Source: Plumapathes pennacea
Taxonomy: Eukaryota; Cnidaria; Anthozoa; Antipatharia; Myriopathidae
Assembly (NCBI GenBank): GCA_964036295.1
Contig: OZ038467.1
Span: 14,085,170-14,149,169 of the forward strand
Direction: 5' to 3'
Length of the DNA: 64,000 bases
Under the pieces are notes generated by a model that was not told the origin of the DNA, made no database searches, and saw only the letters and a program-made list of their open reading frames with translations. The translations under genes were made by a program, and so were the position numbers. Of the stretch, positions 21,901 to 35,600 are shown piece after piece (the first letter of the stretch is position 1; each line of letters opens with the position of its first letter).

Positions 21901-24125
21901 TTGCGGTTTTTATTTGCAGTATTATACTGACAATAGGTTTTAGATTTTGATAACTGACCGTGTAATAGGGGATGGCCGCTTAATAGGGGTTTTATTTACA
22001 GTATTATACTGACAAAAGTTTCCAGACTTTGATAACTGACCGTGTAATAGGGGATGGCCGCTTAATAGGGGTTTTATTTACAGTATTATACTGACAATAG
22101 TTTCCAGACTTGTTTAACTGACCGTGTAATAGGGGATGGCCGCTTAATAGGGGTTTTATTTACAGTATTATACTGACAATAGTTTCCAGACTTTGATAAC
22201 TGACCGTGTAATAGGGGATGGCCGCTTAATAGGGGTTTTATTTACAGTATTATACTGACAATAGCTTCCAGACTTGTTTAACTGACCGTGTAATAGGGGA
22301 TGGCCGCTTAATAGGGGTTTTATTTACAGTATTATACTGACAATAGTTTCCAGACTTTGATAACTGACCGTGTAATAGGGGATGGCCGCTTAATAGGGGT
22401 TTTATTTACAGTATTATACTGACAATAGTTTCCAGACTTGTTTAACTGACCGTGTAATAGGGGATGGCCGCTTAATAGGGGTTTTATTTACAGTATTATA
22501 CTGACAATAGTTTCCAGACTTTGATAACTGACCGTGTAATAGGGAATGGCCGCTTAATAGGGGTTTTATTTACAGTATTATACTGACAATAGCTTCCAGA
22601 CTTGTTTAACTGACCGTGTAATAGGGGATGGCCGCTTAATAGGGGTTTTATTGACAGTATTATACTGACAATAGTTTCCAGACTTTGATAACTGACCGTT
22701 TAATAGGGGATGGCCGCTTAATAGGGGTTTTATTTACAGTATTATACTGACAATAGTTTCCAGACTTGTTTAACTGACCGTGTAATAGGGGATGGCCGCT
22801 TAATAGGGGTTTTATTTACAGTATTATACTGACAATAGTTTCCAGACTTTGATAACTGACCGTGTAATAGGGGATGGCCGCTTAATTGCGGTTTTATTTA
22901 CAGTATTATACTGACAATAGCTTCCAGACTTGTTTAACTGACCGTGTAATAGGGGATGGCCGCTTAATAGGGGTTTTATTTACAGTATTATACTGACAAT
23001 AGTTTCCAGACTTGTTTAACTGACCATGTAATAGGGTATGGCCGCTTAATAGGGGTTTTATTGACAGTATTATACTGACAATATTTTCCAGACTTTGATA
23101 ACTGATCGGGTAATAGGGGATGGCCGCTTAATTGCGGTTTTTATTTACAGTATTATACTGACAATAGGTTTTAGATTTTGATAACTGACCGTGTAATAGG
23201 GGATGGCCGCTTAATAGGGGTTTTATTGACAGTATTATACTGACAATAGTTTCCAGACTTTGATAACTGACCGTGTAATAGGGGATGGTCGCTCAATAGG
23301 GGTTTTACTTACAGTATTATACTGACAATAGGTTTTAGATTTTGATAACTGACCGTGTAATAGGGGATGGCCGCTTAATAGGGGTTTTATTGACAGTATT
23401 ATACTGACAATAGTTTCCAGACTTTGATAACTGACCGTGTAATAGGGGATGGCCGCGTAATAGGGGTTTTATTTACAGTATTATACTGACAATAGTTTCC
23501 AGACTTTGATAACTGACCGTGTAATAGGGGATGGCCGCTTAATAGGGGTTTTATTTACAGTATTATACTGACAATAGTTTCCAGACTTTGATAACTGACC
23601 GTGTAATAGGGGCTGGTCGCTTAATAGGGGTTTTATTTACAGTATTATACTGACAATAGTTTCCAGACTTTGATAACTTACCGTGTAATAGAGGATGGCC
23701 GCTTAATAGGGGTTTTATTTACAGTATTATACTGACAATAGTTTTCAGACTTTGATAACTGGCCGTGTAATAGGGGATGGCCGCTTAATAGGGGTTTTAT
23801 TTACAGTATTATACTGACAATAGTTTCCAGACTTTGATAACTGACCGTGTAATAGGGGATGGCCGTTTAATAGGGGTTTTATTTACAGTATTATACTTAC
23901 AATAGTTTCCAGACTTTGATAACCGACCGTGTAATAGAGGATGACCGCTTAATTGCGGTTTTTATTTACAGTATTATACTGACAATAGGTTCCAGACTTT
24001 GATAACTGATCGTGTAATAGGGGATGGCCGCTTTATAGAGGTTTTATTTACAGTATTATACTGACAATAGTTTCCAGATTTTGATAACTGACCGTGTAAT
24101 AGGGGATGGCCGCTTAATAGGGGTT
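15910..24125. repeat. 82-bp minisatellite, main array (about 100 units)
   Basis: Same unit as 13870-14522. Variants recur in a fixed order: the rare TGGCCCCTTAAT variant at 16801, 18534 and 19837, and the GCGGTTTTTATT variant next to GGTTTTAGATTTTG. This shows higher-order repetition with steps of about 1.73 kb (21 units) and 1.30 kb (16 units). There is no coding potential. The array occupies what would be an intron, or lost exons, of the ferlin pseudogene. Confidence 0.95.
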
Positions 24126-24201
24126 CTAGTGTATTTATGAGTCACCCATTGAGGTTCTATAGTATGCGTGATAAATTGGATTTTTTTGTTGTTTTTCCCA
24201 G

Positions 24202-24418
24202 GAAAAGAAAACTGGACAGGACAAGAAAGACAAGACACGGAAGATGATGACGAGGACGAGGACTTATTTTATTGGTGGTCACGTTATTACGAGACGCTAA
24301 AGGACACCGAGAGATAGGCCAAGAAGAAGGACTAGCCCAAGTTCTCCATCAGCAAATCGACTGAAAAACGCAAACCTGACGAGGAGAAGAAGAGAATCGC
24401 AGGCGAGAGATTGAAATG
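24202..24418 (+). pseudogene. Ferlin (otoferlin-like) pseudogene, acidic-linker exon
   Basis: After a TTTTTCCCAG acceptor the frame reads EDDDEDEDLFYWWSRYYETL, KDTER, then TAG, AKKKD, TAG, then a lysine-rich tail ending near KRIAGERLK. Otoferlin-type ferlins have an acidic run followed by WWSKY/F and a lysine-rich linker just before the C2D domain, which identifies the piece. Two in-frame stop codons, plus a probable frameshift upstream (EKKTGQDKKDK in another frame), make it a pseudogene. In intact ferlins a C2 domain lies between this segment and the exon at 13590. No trace of it is visible in the intervening 10.5 kb. Confidence 0.75.
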
Positions 24419-24773
24419 GTTCAGTCTTGGAAATAAGAGGGTTGAGCAGTTACAACAATGGGTTTCCCTCTTGGACTGTACAGTTCTATGTCTGTATCAG
24501 ATAACTTTTTAAGTTTTCCTCTTGCTTGTGATTTTGCCGTCACACTTTCTTCCTTCCCCTGTGAGAGGGTTGTAAATGTGAGCGCCTCCGTTTTATGGTA
24601 TGATTTTTCCCTCTTCACAGGTCATACGGTCATTGTACACTTCCATGTCTGTGTTTTCAACTTCAGCCCCAAAATTGCAAACTTTTGAGAAAATGGTAAG
24701 GCTCTTTTGTTCGAAAATTGTGATGTTTTAGTCGAATACTTGCTCTTAGTGATATGTTAAAATGACCGTTATA

Positions 24774-24800
24774 GATATGGGCTACCAAACAGTGAGTAAA
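24774..24800 (+). repeat. Duplicated end of ferlin exon plus donor
   Basis: GGCTACCAAACAGTGAGTAA, followed by ACGACCAACCAATCAA, repeats the end of the exon at 13590-13717 and the start of its intron (GGCTACCAGACGGTGAGTGA, then ACGACCAATCAATC). It is a small remnant of a local segmental duplication. Confidence 0.6.
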
Positions 24801-24803
24801 CGA

Positions 24804-24897
24804 CCAACCAATCAACCAATCAATCAATAAGCCAATCAATCAATCAGTTAATTAATTAATCAATCGACCAATCAATCAACCAATCAATCAATCAAGC
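24804..24897. repeat. (CAAT)n imperfect simple repeat
   Basis: Runs of CAATCAAT and AACCAATC following the duplicated ferlin exon end. Confidence 0.85.
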
Positions 24898-27800
24898 GAT
24901 CATATTTTCTCCGTTAGTGCGCATGCTTACTGTATAACGTTCATTTCCAAAAATATTCGTGTTTTAAATAACAAAGATGCATATATGTGCAGAAAATATA
25001 GCTATATTTGTTAAATTGAACGTAGTTCTCTGGCAATGTTGGTTGTTCGACCGCAAAACGGATCCCATATTTACGCCAGACTTATCAAAAAAAACTTTAA
25101 CTACTAGTTTTCGCCTACGGCGGTTGAAGAGCTACGCATGCAGGCAAAAGGGTAGCTTAATAAGTCAGTATTAAAGTGAATAATATGTTTTCAGGTATAG
25201 AGCACATCAAGCAATTAAAAAGTTTACTGGGAAATATCAAACTTCAACAAGATTCAAACCAAAGTAAGGTACGTTTCTTGTACTGTGGGGTGGGGTCTGA
25301 ACTGGTGGATTTTTTGTAATAAAAAATGGTCGTTTTCCTCACTTGGTCTTAGTTAAAAAGAGCGTGACCCTTCCTTTCGAGTTATTCCCACTTTATTTAT
25401 ATTATGTGGTCACTTTTCTCACCTAGAGTTTACTTACGTCCTGTCACCTCGTGTTAAAACATTTTCTTATTCCGTTTTTAAGTTGGTACTCTTCTCGAAG
25501 TAGAAAAAGGTTACTACAAGTTTAACAACTTGCAAAGAAAGTGCGCTTGTAGTGACTGCCAGGAATTAGAAAGTTACGTCAGATTGCTGGTGTCTTTTGT
25601 GTCAGCATTGTGGCCCAGAGGGGAGTAGGTAGCTATCACCGCTATATGGTGAGACTCCGCCCGAAAGCCGGTCCCTTTACAAGGGTCAGGTATAAAAATA
25701 GGGAAATCTACTGATGAAGACTTTTGGTAATCAAAATGGTGGGTAGGAATGGCTGGACTAAATAAAATTGTGTTGACGTTTTATAGGGAATCCAAAACTT
25801 GTGCCTTACTATCATTTTGCCTGCATATGTAAATCTTCTGTGAATTTTTTTTTTTTTTTTTTTTTTGGTAATTTAAATGGCCGGTAAGAAAGGCTGCACT
25901 AACGAAAACTGGGGCAAGGAGTAAAGCAATTACAAGTGTATTTTACAAGTTGGATCAATTTCTCCACATGTTAAAACACACTTTAATCCAATACAAAGGC
26001 TAAACACTGTTCTGGTTGTGCACTGGGGATCTGTATATGTAATTTGGTACGTACTTTGCTGGAGTAGAGTCCATTTAATGGTGTTCAATGACAGGTCCAA
26101 CTTGTAAAATAAACGTTTAAATGTTTATTAAGTTAGACCCTGTATTTACGTTCTAAAGCTCGTGCCTTTCTCAAATTTTGCCTCCATATGTAAGCCTTTA
26201 ATACAATGTTTAAAAACCGCCGAAGGCGAAAAGCTAGTAGTTTATGCAATACGCACCCCATACGTACGCCGAAATTTTCGGAAATCATTTATTACTACAA
26301 TTTCTCTACGGCGCTTTTAAAAAAATTGCATTAAATAGTAATGCGTGCAGGCAAAATGATAGTATTAATAGTTAATACTCTGTTCGCAAGTATACAGCAC
26401 ACTAAAGCAGTTCAACGTTTACTGAACTGAAAAAACACCATGATTTAACGGGAATCGAACAAAGGAAAAGTACGTTTTCTATACTGGGTGAGATGAAGGA
26501 CCTTTTGTGTTGCTCAGGTATAAAACGGGGACGAATATGAAGTATTTTAGTAATTTAAATGGTCGGTAAGGAAAGCTGCACTAACGAAAACTGTATCGAC
26601 GTCCTAAAACTCGTGCCTTGTTGTCAATTTGCGTGTATGTGTAAGCCTTTAATGCAATTTTTTAAAACCGCCGAAGGCGAAAATCTAGTAGTATATGTAT
26701 TGTGATCCTGTTTGGCTAACCTATGGGATTGGCATTGTCTCCATAAGTGCGCATGTCTACTAAAAAAACGTTAATCCAAACTAGAATAGAATTTTGAACA
26801 ACAATGATGCGTTGATGTACTGTAGAATATTGGGTTTTGTTACATTGAGCATTGGAAGGGATGCACTGGCAATATGATAGTACTAATAATTAATACTATG
26901 TTCGCAGGTACACAGCACACTAAAGTGCGCAGTTGAAAGTTTACTGAACTGAAAAAACACCATGCTTCAACGGGAATCGAACCAAGGAAAAGTACATTTT
27001 CTATACTGGGTGTGATGGGGGACCTTTTGTATTACTCAGGTATAATACGGGGAAGAATATGAAGTAGTTTAGTAATTTAAATGGTCGGTACAGAAAGCTG
27101 GACTAACGAAAACTGTATCGACGTCCTAAAACTCGTGCCTTGTTGTCAATTTGCGTGTATGTGTAAGCCTTTAATGCAATTTTTTAAAACCGCCGAAGGC
27201 GAAAATCTAGTAGTATATGTATTGTGATCCTGTTTGGCTAACTTATGGGATTGGCATTGTCTCCATAAGTGCGCATGTGTACTGAAAACCGTTCATTTCA
27301 AAAGAGAATAGTATTTTGAACAAGAATGACGCGTTGATGTATTGTAGAATATAGGATTTTGTTACTGATTGAGCGTTGGAAGGGATGCACTGGCAATGTT
27401 GTTTGTTCGTCTGCAATTCGCATCCCATACTTAAGCCGAAATTTTCGGACATCATTTACTACTATATTTTCGCCTACGGCGGTTTTGAAAAATTGCATTA
27501 AAGAGTAACGCATGCAGGCAAAATGATAGTACTAATAGTTGATACTATGTTCGCAGGTATACAGCACACTAAAGTGCGCAGTTGAAAGTTTACTGAACTG
27601 AAAAAACACCATGCTTCAACGGGAATCGAACCAAGAAAAAGTACGTTTTCTATACTGGGTGTGATGGGGGACCTTTTGTATTACTCAGGTATAATACGGG
27701 GAAGAATATGAAGTAGTTTAGTAATTTAAATGGTCGGTAAAGAAAGCTGGACTAACGAAAACTGTATCGACGTCCTAAAACTCGTGCCTTGTTGTCAATT

Positions 27801-29119
27801 TGCGTGTATGTGTAAGCCTTTAATGCAATTTTTTAAAACCGCCGAAGGCGAAAATCTAGTAGTATATGTATTGTGATTCTGTTTGGCTAACTTATGGGAT
27901 TGGCATTGTCTCCATAAGTGCGCATGTGTACTGAAAAACGTTCATTTCGAAATGGAATAGTATTTTGAACAAGAATGACGCGTTGATGTGTTGTAGAATA
28001 TAGGATTTTGTTACTGATTGAGCGTTGGAAGGGATGCACTGGCAATGTTGTTTGTTCGTCTGCAATTCGAATCCCATACTTAAGCCGAAATTTTTGGACA
28101 TCATTTACTACTACAATTTCGCCTACGGCGGTTTTGAAAAGTTGCATTAAAGAGTAACGCCTGTAGGCAAAATGATAGTACTAATAGTTGATACTATGTT
28201 TGCAGGTATACAGCACACTAAAGTGCGCAGTTGAAAGTTTACTGAACTGAAAAAACACCATGCTTCAACGGGAATCGAACCAAGAAAAAGTACGTTTTCT
28301 ATACTGGGTGTGATGGGGGACCTTTTGTATTACTCAGGTATAATACGGGGAAGAATATGAAGTAGTTTAGTAATTTAAATGGTCGGTACAGAAAGCTGGA
28401 CTAACGAAAACTGTATCGACGTCCTAAAACTCGTGCCTTGTTGTCAATTTGCGTGTATGTGTAAGCCTTTAATGCAATTTTTTAAAACCGCCGAAGGCGA
28501 AAATCTAGTAGTATATGTATTGTGATCCTGTTTGGCTAACTTATGGGATTGGCATTGTCTCCATAAGTGCGCATGTGTACTGAAAAACGTTCATTTCGAA
28601 ATGGAATAGTATTTTGAACAAGAATGATGCGTTGATGTATTGTAGAATATAGGATTTTGTTACTGATTGAGCGTTGGAAGGGATGCACTGGCAATGTTGT
28701 TTGTTCGTCTGCAATTCGAATCCCATACTTAAGCCGAAATTTTCGGACATCATTTACTACTAAAATTTCGCCTACGGCGGTTTTGAAAAGTTGCATTAAA
28801 GAGTAACGCCTGTAGGCAAAATGATAGTACTAATAGTTGATACTATGTTTGCAGGTATACAGCACACTAAAGTGCGCAGTTGAAAGTTTACTGAACTGAA
28901 AAAACACCATGCTTCAACGGGAATCGAACCAAGGAAAAGTACGTTTTCTATACTGGGTGTGATGGGGGACCCTTTGTATTACTCAGGTATAATACGGGGA
29001 AGAATATGAAGTATTTTAGTAATTTAAATGGTCGGTAAAGAAAGCTGGACTAACGAAAACTGTATCGACGTCCTAAAACTCGTGCCTTGTTGTCAATTTG
29101 CGTGTATGTGTAAGCCTTT

Positions 29120-29447
29120 AATGCAATTTTTTAAAACCGCCGAAGGCGAAAATCTAGTAGTATATGTATTGTGATCCTGTTTAGCTAACTTATGGGATTG
29201 GCATTGTCTCCATAAGTGCGCATGTGTACTGAAAAACGTTCATTTCGAAATGGAATAGTATTTTGAACAAGAATGATGCGTTGATGTATTGTAGAATATA
29301 GGATTTTGTTACTGATTGAGCGTTGGAAGGGATGCACTGGCAATGTTGTTTGTTCGTCTGCAATACGCATCCCATACTTAAGCCGAAATTTTTTGGACAT
29401 CATTTACTACTACAATTTCGCCTACGGCGGTTTTGAAAAATTGCATT
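29120..29447 (+). mobile_element. MITE-like body within a satellite unit (typical example)
   Basis: The ends are inverted copies of about 45 bp: GCAATTTTTTAAAACCGCCG, followed by AAGGCGAAAATCTAGTAGTA, against GCAATTTTTCAAAACCGCCG, followed by TAGGCGAAATTGTAGTAGTA when read inverted. No transposase. About 20 such bodies lie in the left array and four in the right array (near 55335, 55980, 56615 and 57250). The satellite therefore probably arose by amplification of a segment that included a MITE. Confidence 0.75.
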
Positions 29448-29548
29448 AAAGAGTAACGCATGCAGGCAAAATGATAGTACTAATAGTTGATACTATGTTC
29501 GCAGGTATACAGCACACTAAAGTGCGCAGTTGAAAGTTTACTGAACTG

Positions 29549-29639
29549 AAAAAACACCATGCTTCAACGGGAATCGAACCAAGAAAAAGTACGTTTTCTA
29601 TACTGGGTGTGATGGGGGACCTTTTGTATTACTCAGGTA
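29549..29639 (-). promoter_or_regulatory. Possible RNA polymerase III type-2 promoter in a satellite unit (example)
   Basis: On the minus strand, TACCTGAGTAAT (29639-29628) resembles an A box with a mismatch. GGTTCGATTCC (29580-29570) is a perfect B box, 59 bp further on. A T6 run (29554-29549) follows as a possible terminator. The same arrangement recurs in most units of both arrays. The B box is degenerate in one right-array unit (near 56480). No tRNA cloverleaf can be drawn. Transcription is inference only. Confidence 0.4.
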
Positions 29640-32600
29640 TAATACGGGGAAGAATATGAAGTAGTTTAGTAATTTAAATGGTCGGTAAAGAAAGCTGGAC
29701 TAACGAAAACTGTATCGACGTCCTAAAACTCGTGCCTTGTTGTCAATTTGCGTGTATGTGTAAGCCTTTAATGCAATTTTTTAAAACCGCCGAAGGCGAA
29801 AATCTAGTAGTATATGTATTGTGATTCTGTTTACCTAACTTATGGGATTGGCATTGTCTCCATAAGTGCGCATGTGTACTGAAAAACGTTCATTTCAAAA
29901 GAGAATAGTATTTTGAACAAGAATGATGCGTTGATGTATTGTAGAATATAGGATTTTGTTACTGATTGAGCGTTGGAAGGGATGTACTGGCAATGTTGTT
30001 TGTTCGTCTGCAATACGTATCCCATACTTAAGCCGAAATTTTCGGACATCATTTACTACTATATTTTCGCCTACGGCGGTTTTGAAAAATTGCATTAAAG
30101 AGTAACCCATGCAGGTAAAATGATAGTACTAATAGTTGATACTATGTTCGCAGGTATACAGCACACTAAAGTGCGCAGTTGAAAGTTTACTGAACTGAAA
30201 AAACACCATGCTTCAACGGGAATCGAACCAAGGAAAAGTACGTTTTCTATACTGGGTGTGATGGGGGACCTTTTGTATTACTCAGGTATAATACGGGGAA
30301 GAATATGAAGTAGTTTAGTAATTTAAATGGTCGGTACAGAAAGCTGGACTAACGAAAACTGTATCGACGTCCTAAAACTCGTGCCTTGTTGTCAATTTGC
30401 GTGTATGTGTAAGCCTTTAATGCAATTTTTTAAAACCGCCGAAGGCGAAAATCTAGTAGTATATGTATTGTGATTCTGTTTGGCTAACTTATGGGATTGG
30501 CATTGTCTCCATAAGTGCGCATGTGTACTGAAAAACGTTCATTTCGGAATGGAATAGTATTTTGAACAAGAATGACGCGTTGATGTATTGTAGAATATAG
30601 GATTTTGTTACTGATTGAGCGTTGGAAGGGATGCACTGGCAATGTTGTTTGTTCGTCTGCAATACGCATCCCATACTTAAGCCGAAATTTTTGGACATCA
30701 TTTACTACTAAAATTTCGCCTACGGCGGTTTTGAAAAGTTGCATTAAAGAGTAACGCATGTAGGCAAAATGATAGTACTAATAGTTGATACTATGTTCGC
30801 AGGTATACAGCACACTAAAGTGCGCAGTTGAAAGTTTACTGAACTGAAAAAACACCATGCTTCAACGGGAATCGAACCAAGGAAAAGTACGTTTTCTATA
30901 CTGGGTGTGATGGGGGACCTTTTGTATTACTCAGGTATAACACGGGGAAGAATATGAAGTATTTTAGTAATTTAAATGGTCGGTAAAGAAAGCTGGACTA
31001 ACGAAAACTGTATCGACGTCCTAAAACTCGTGCCTTGTTGTCAATTTGCGTGTATGTGTAAGCCTTTAATGCAATTTTTTAAAACCGCCGAAGGCGAAAA
31101 TCTAGTAGTATATGTATTGTGATCCTGTTTAGCTAACTTATGGGATTGGCATTGTCTCCATAAGTGCGCATGTGTACTGAAAAACGTTCATTTCAAAAGA
31201 GAATAGTATTTTGAACAAGAATGATGCGTTGATGTATTGTAGAATATAGGATTTTGTTACTGATTGAGCGTTGGAAGGGATGCACTGGCAATGTTGTTTG
31301 TTAGTCTGCAATTCGCATCCCATACTTAAGCCGAAATTTTCGGACATCATTTACTACTAAAATTTCGCCTACGGCGGTTTTGAAAAATTGCATTAAAGAG
31401 TAACCCATGCAGGTAAAATGATAGTACTAATAGTTGATACTATGTTCGCAGGTATACAGCACACTAAAGTGCGCAGTTGAAAGTTTACTGAACTGAAAAA
31501 ACACCATGCTTCAACGGGAATCGAACCAAGGAAAAGTACGTTTTCTATACTGGGTGTGATGGGGGACCTTTTGTATTACTCAGGTATAATACGGGGAAGA
31601 ATATGAAGTATTTTAGTAATTTAAATGGTCGGTACAGAAAGCTGGACTAACGAAAACTGTATCGACGTCCTAAAACTCGTGCCTTGTTGTCAATTTGCGT
31701 GTATGTGTAAGCCTTTAATGCAATTTTTTAAAACCGCCGAAGGCGAAAATCTAGTAGTATATGTATTGTGATTCTGTTTGGCTAACTTATGGGATTGGCA
31801 TTGTCTCCATAAGTGCGCATGTGTACTGAAAAACGTTCATTTCGAAATGGAATAGTATTTTGAACAAGAATGATGCGTTGATGTATTGTAGAATATAGGA
31901 TTTTGTTACTGATTGAGCGTTGGAAGGGATGCACTGGCAATGTTGTTTGTTCGTCTGCAATACGCATCCCATACTTAAGCCGAAATTTTTTGGACATCAT
32001 TTACTACTATATTTTCGCCTACGGCGGTTTTGAAAAATTGCATTAAAGAGTAACCCATGCAGGCAAAATGATAGTACTAATAGTTGATACTATGTTCGCA
32101 GGTATACAGCACACTAAAGTGCGCAGTTGAAAGTTTACTGAACTGAAAAAATACCATGCTTCAACGGGAATCGAACCAAGAAAAAGTACGTTTTCTATAT
32201 TGGGTGTGATGGGGGACTTTTTGTATTACTCAGGTATAAATCAGGGACAACTATCAAGTATTTTAGTAATTTAAATGGTCGGTACAGAAAGCTGGACTAA
32301 CGAAAACTGTATCGACGTCCTAAAACTCGTGCCTTGTTGTCAATTTGCGTGTATGTGTAAGCCTTTAATGCAATTTTTTAAAACCGCCGAAGGCGAAAAT
32401 CTAGTAGTATATGTATTGTGATCCTGTTTGGCTAACTTATGGGATTGGCATTGTCTCCATAAGTGCGCATGTGTACTGAAAAACGTTCATTTCGAAATGG
32501 AATAGTATTTTGAACAAGAATGATGCGTTGATGTATTGTAGAATATAGGATTTTGTTACTGATTGAGCGTCGGAAGGGATGTACTGGCAATGTTGTTTGT

Positions 32601-35600
32601 TCGTCTGCAATACGCATCCCATACTTAAGCCGAAATTTTTTGGACATCATTTACTACTATATTTTCGCCTACGGCGGTTTTGAAAAATTGCATTAAAAAG
32701 TAACCCATGCAGGCAAAATGATAGTACTAATAGTTGATACTATGTTCGCAGGTATACAGCACACTAAAGTGCGCAGTTGAAAGTTTACTGAACTGAAAAA
32801 ACACCATGCTTCAACGGGAATCGAACCAAGGAAAAGTACGTTTTCTATACTGGGTGTGATGGGGGACCCTTTGTATTACTCAGGTATAATACGGGGAAGA
32901 ATATGAAGTATTTTAGTAATTTAAATGGTCGGTAAAGAAAGCTGGACTAACGAAAACTGTATCGACGTCCTAAAACTCGTGCCTTGTTGTCAATTTGCGT
33001 GTATGTGTAAGCCTTTAATGCAATTTTTTAAAACCGCCGAAGGCGAAAATCTAGTAGTATATGTATTGTGATCCTGTTTAGCTAACTTATGGGATTGGCA
33101 TTGTCTCCATAAGTGCGCATGTGTACTGAAAAACGTTCATTTCGAAATGGAATAGTATTTTGAACAAGAATGATGCGTTGATGTATTGTAGAATATAGGA
33201 TTTTGTTACTGATTGAGCGTTGGAAGGGATGCACTGGCAATGTTGTTTGTTCGTCTGCAATACGCATCCCATACTTAAGCCGAAATTTTTTGGACATCAT
33301 TTACTACTACAATTTCGCCTACGGCGGTTTTGAAAAATTGCATTAAAGAGTAACGCATGCAGGCAAAATGATAGTACTAATAGTTGATACTATGTTCGCA
33401 GGTATACAGCACACTAAAGTGCGCAGTTGAAAGTTTACTATACTGAAAAAACACCATGCTTCAACGGGAATCGAACCAAGAAAAAGTACGTTTTCTATAC
33501 TGGGTGTGATGGGGGACCTTTTGTATTACTCAGGTATAATACGGGGAAGAATATGAAGTAGTTTAGTAATTTAAATGGTCGGTAAAGAAAGCTGGACTAA
33601 CGAAAACTGTATCGACGTCCTAAAACTCGTGCCTTGTTGTCAATTTGCGTGTATGTGTAAGCCTTTAATGCAATTTTTTAAAACCGCCGAAGGCGAAAAT
33701 CTAGTAGTATATGTATTGTGATTCTGTTTACCTAACTTATGGGATTGGCATTGTCTCCATAAGTGCGCATGTGTACTGAAAAACGTTCATTTCAAAAGAG
33801 AATAGTATTTTGAACAAGAATGATGCGTTGATGTATTGTAGAATATAGGATTTTGTTACTGATTGAGCGTTGGAAGGGATGTACTGGCAATGTTGTTTGT
33901 TCGTCTGCAATACGTATCCCATACTTAAGCCGAAATTTTCGGACATCATTTACTACTATATTTTCGCCTACGGCGGTTTTGAAAAATTGCATTAAAGAGT
34001 AACCCATGCAGGTAAAATGATAGTACTAATAGTTGATACTATGTTCGCAGGTATACAGCACACTAAAGTGCGCAGTTGAAAGTTTACTGAACTGAAAAAA
34101 CACCATGCTTCAACGGGAATCGAACCAAGGAAAAGTACGTTTTCTATACTGGGTGTGATGGGGGACCTTTTGTATTACTCAGGTATAATACGGGGAAGAA
34201 TATGAAGTAGTTTAGTAATTTAAATGGTCGGTAAAGAAAGCTGGACTAACGAAAACTGTATCGACGTCCTAAAACTCGTGCCTTGTTGTCAATTTGCGTG
34301 TATGTGTAAGCCTTTAATGCAATTTTTTAAAACCGCCGAAGGCGAAAATCTAGTAGTATATGTATTGTGATTCTGTTTACCTAACTTATGGGATTGGCAT
34401 TGTCTCCATAAGTGCGCATGTGTACTGAAAAACGTTCATTTCAAAAGAGAATAGTATTTTGAACAAGAATGATGCGTTGATGTATTGTAGAATATAGGAT
34501 TTTGTTACTGATTGAGCGTTGGAAGGGATGTACTGGCAATGTTGTTTGTTCGTCTGCAATACGTATCCCATACTTAAGCCGAAATTTTCGGACATCATTT
34601 ACTACTATATTTTCGCCTACGGCGGTTTTGAAAAATTGCATTAAAGAGTAACCCATGCAGGTAAAATGATAGTACTAATAGTTGATACTATGTTCGCAGG
34701 TATACAGCACACTAAAGTGCGCAGTTGAAAGTTTACTGAACTGAAAAAACACCATGCTTCAACGGGAATCGAACCAAGGAAAAGTACGTTTTCTATACTG
34801 GGTGTGATGGGGGACCTTTTGTATTACTCAGGTATAATACGGGGAAGAATATGAAGTAGTTTAGTAATTTAAATGGTCGGTACAGAAAGCTGGACTAACG
34901 AAAACTGTATCGACGTCCTAAAACTCGTGCCTTGTTGTCAATTTGCGTGTATGTGTAAGCCTTTAATGCAATTTTTTAAAACCGCCGAAGGCGAAAATCT
35001 AGTAGTATATGTATTGTGATTCTGTTTGGCTAACTTATGGGATTGGCATTGTCTCCATAAGTGCGCATGTGTACTGAAAAACGTTCATTTCGGAATGGAA
35101 TAGTATTTTGAACAAGAATGACGCGTTGATGTATTGTAGAATATAGGATTTTGTTACTGATTGAGCGTTGGAAGGGATGCACTGGCAATGTTGTTTGTTC
35201 GTCTGCAATACGCATCCCATACTTAAGCCGAAATTTTTGGACATCATTTACTACTAAAATTTCGCCTACGGCGGTTTTGAAAAGTTGCATTAAAGAGTAA
35301 CGCATGTAGGCAAAATGATAGTACTAATAGTTGATACTATGTTCGCAGGTATACAGCACACTAAAGTGCGCAGTTGAAAGTTTACTGAACTGAAAAAACA
35401 CCATGCTTCAACGGGAATCGAACCAAGGAAAAGTACGTTTTCTATACTGGGTGTGATGGGGGACCTTTTGTATTACTCAGGTATAAAACGGGGAAGAATA
35501 TGAAGTATTTTAGTAATTTAAATGGTCGGTAAAGAAAGCTGGACTAACGAAAACTGTATCGACGTCCTAAAACTCGTGCCTTGTTGTCAATTTGCGTGTA

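Noticed and set aside
25610..25720. Hammerhead ribozyme (CTGATGA near 25709 and CGAAA near 25663)
   Set aside because: The core elements are in the wrong order and no stems I and II can be drawn.
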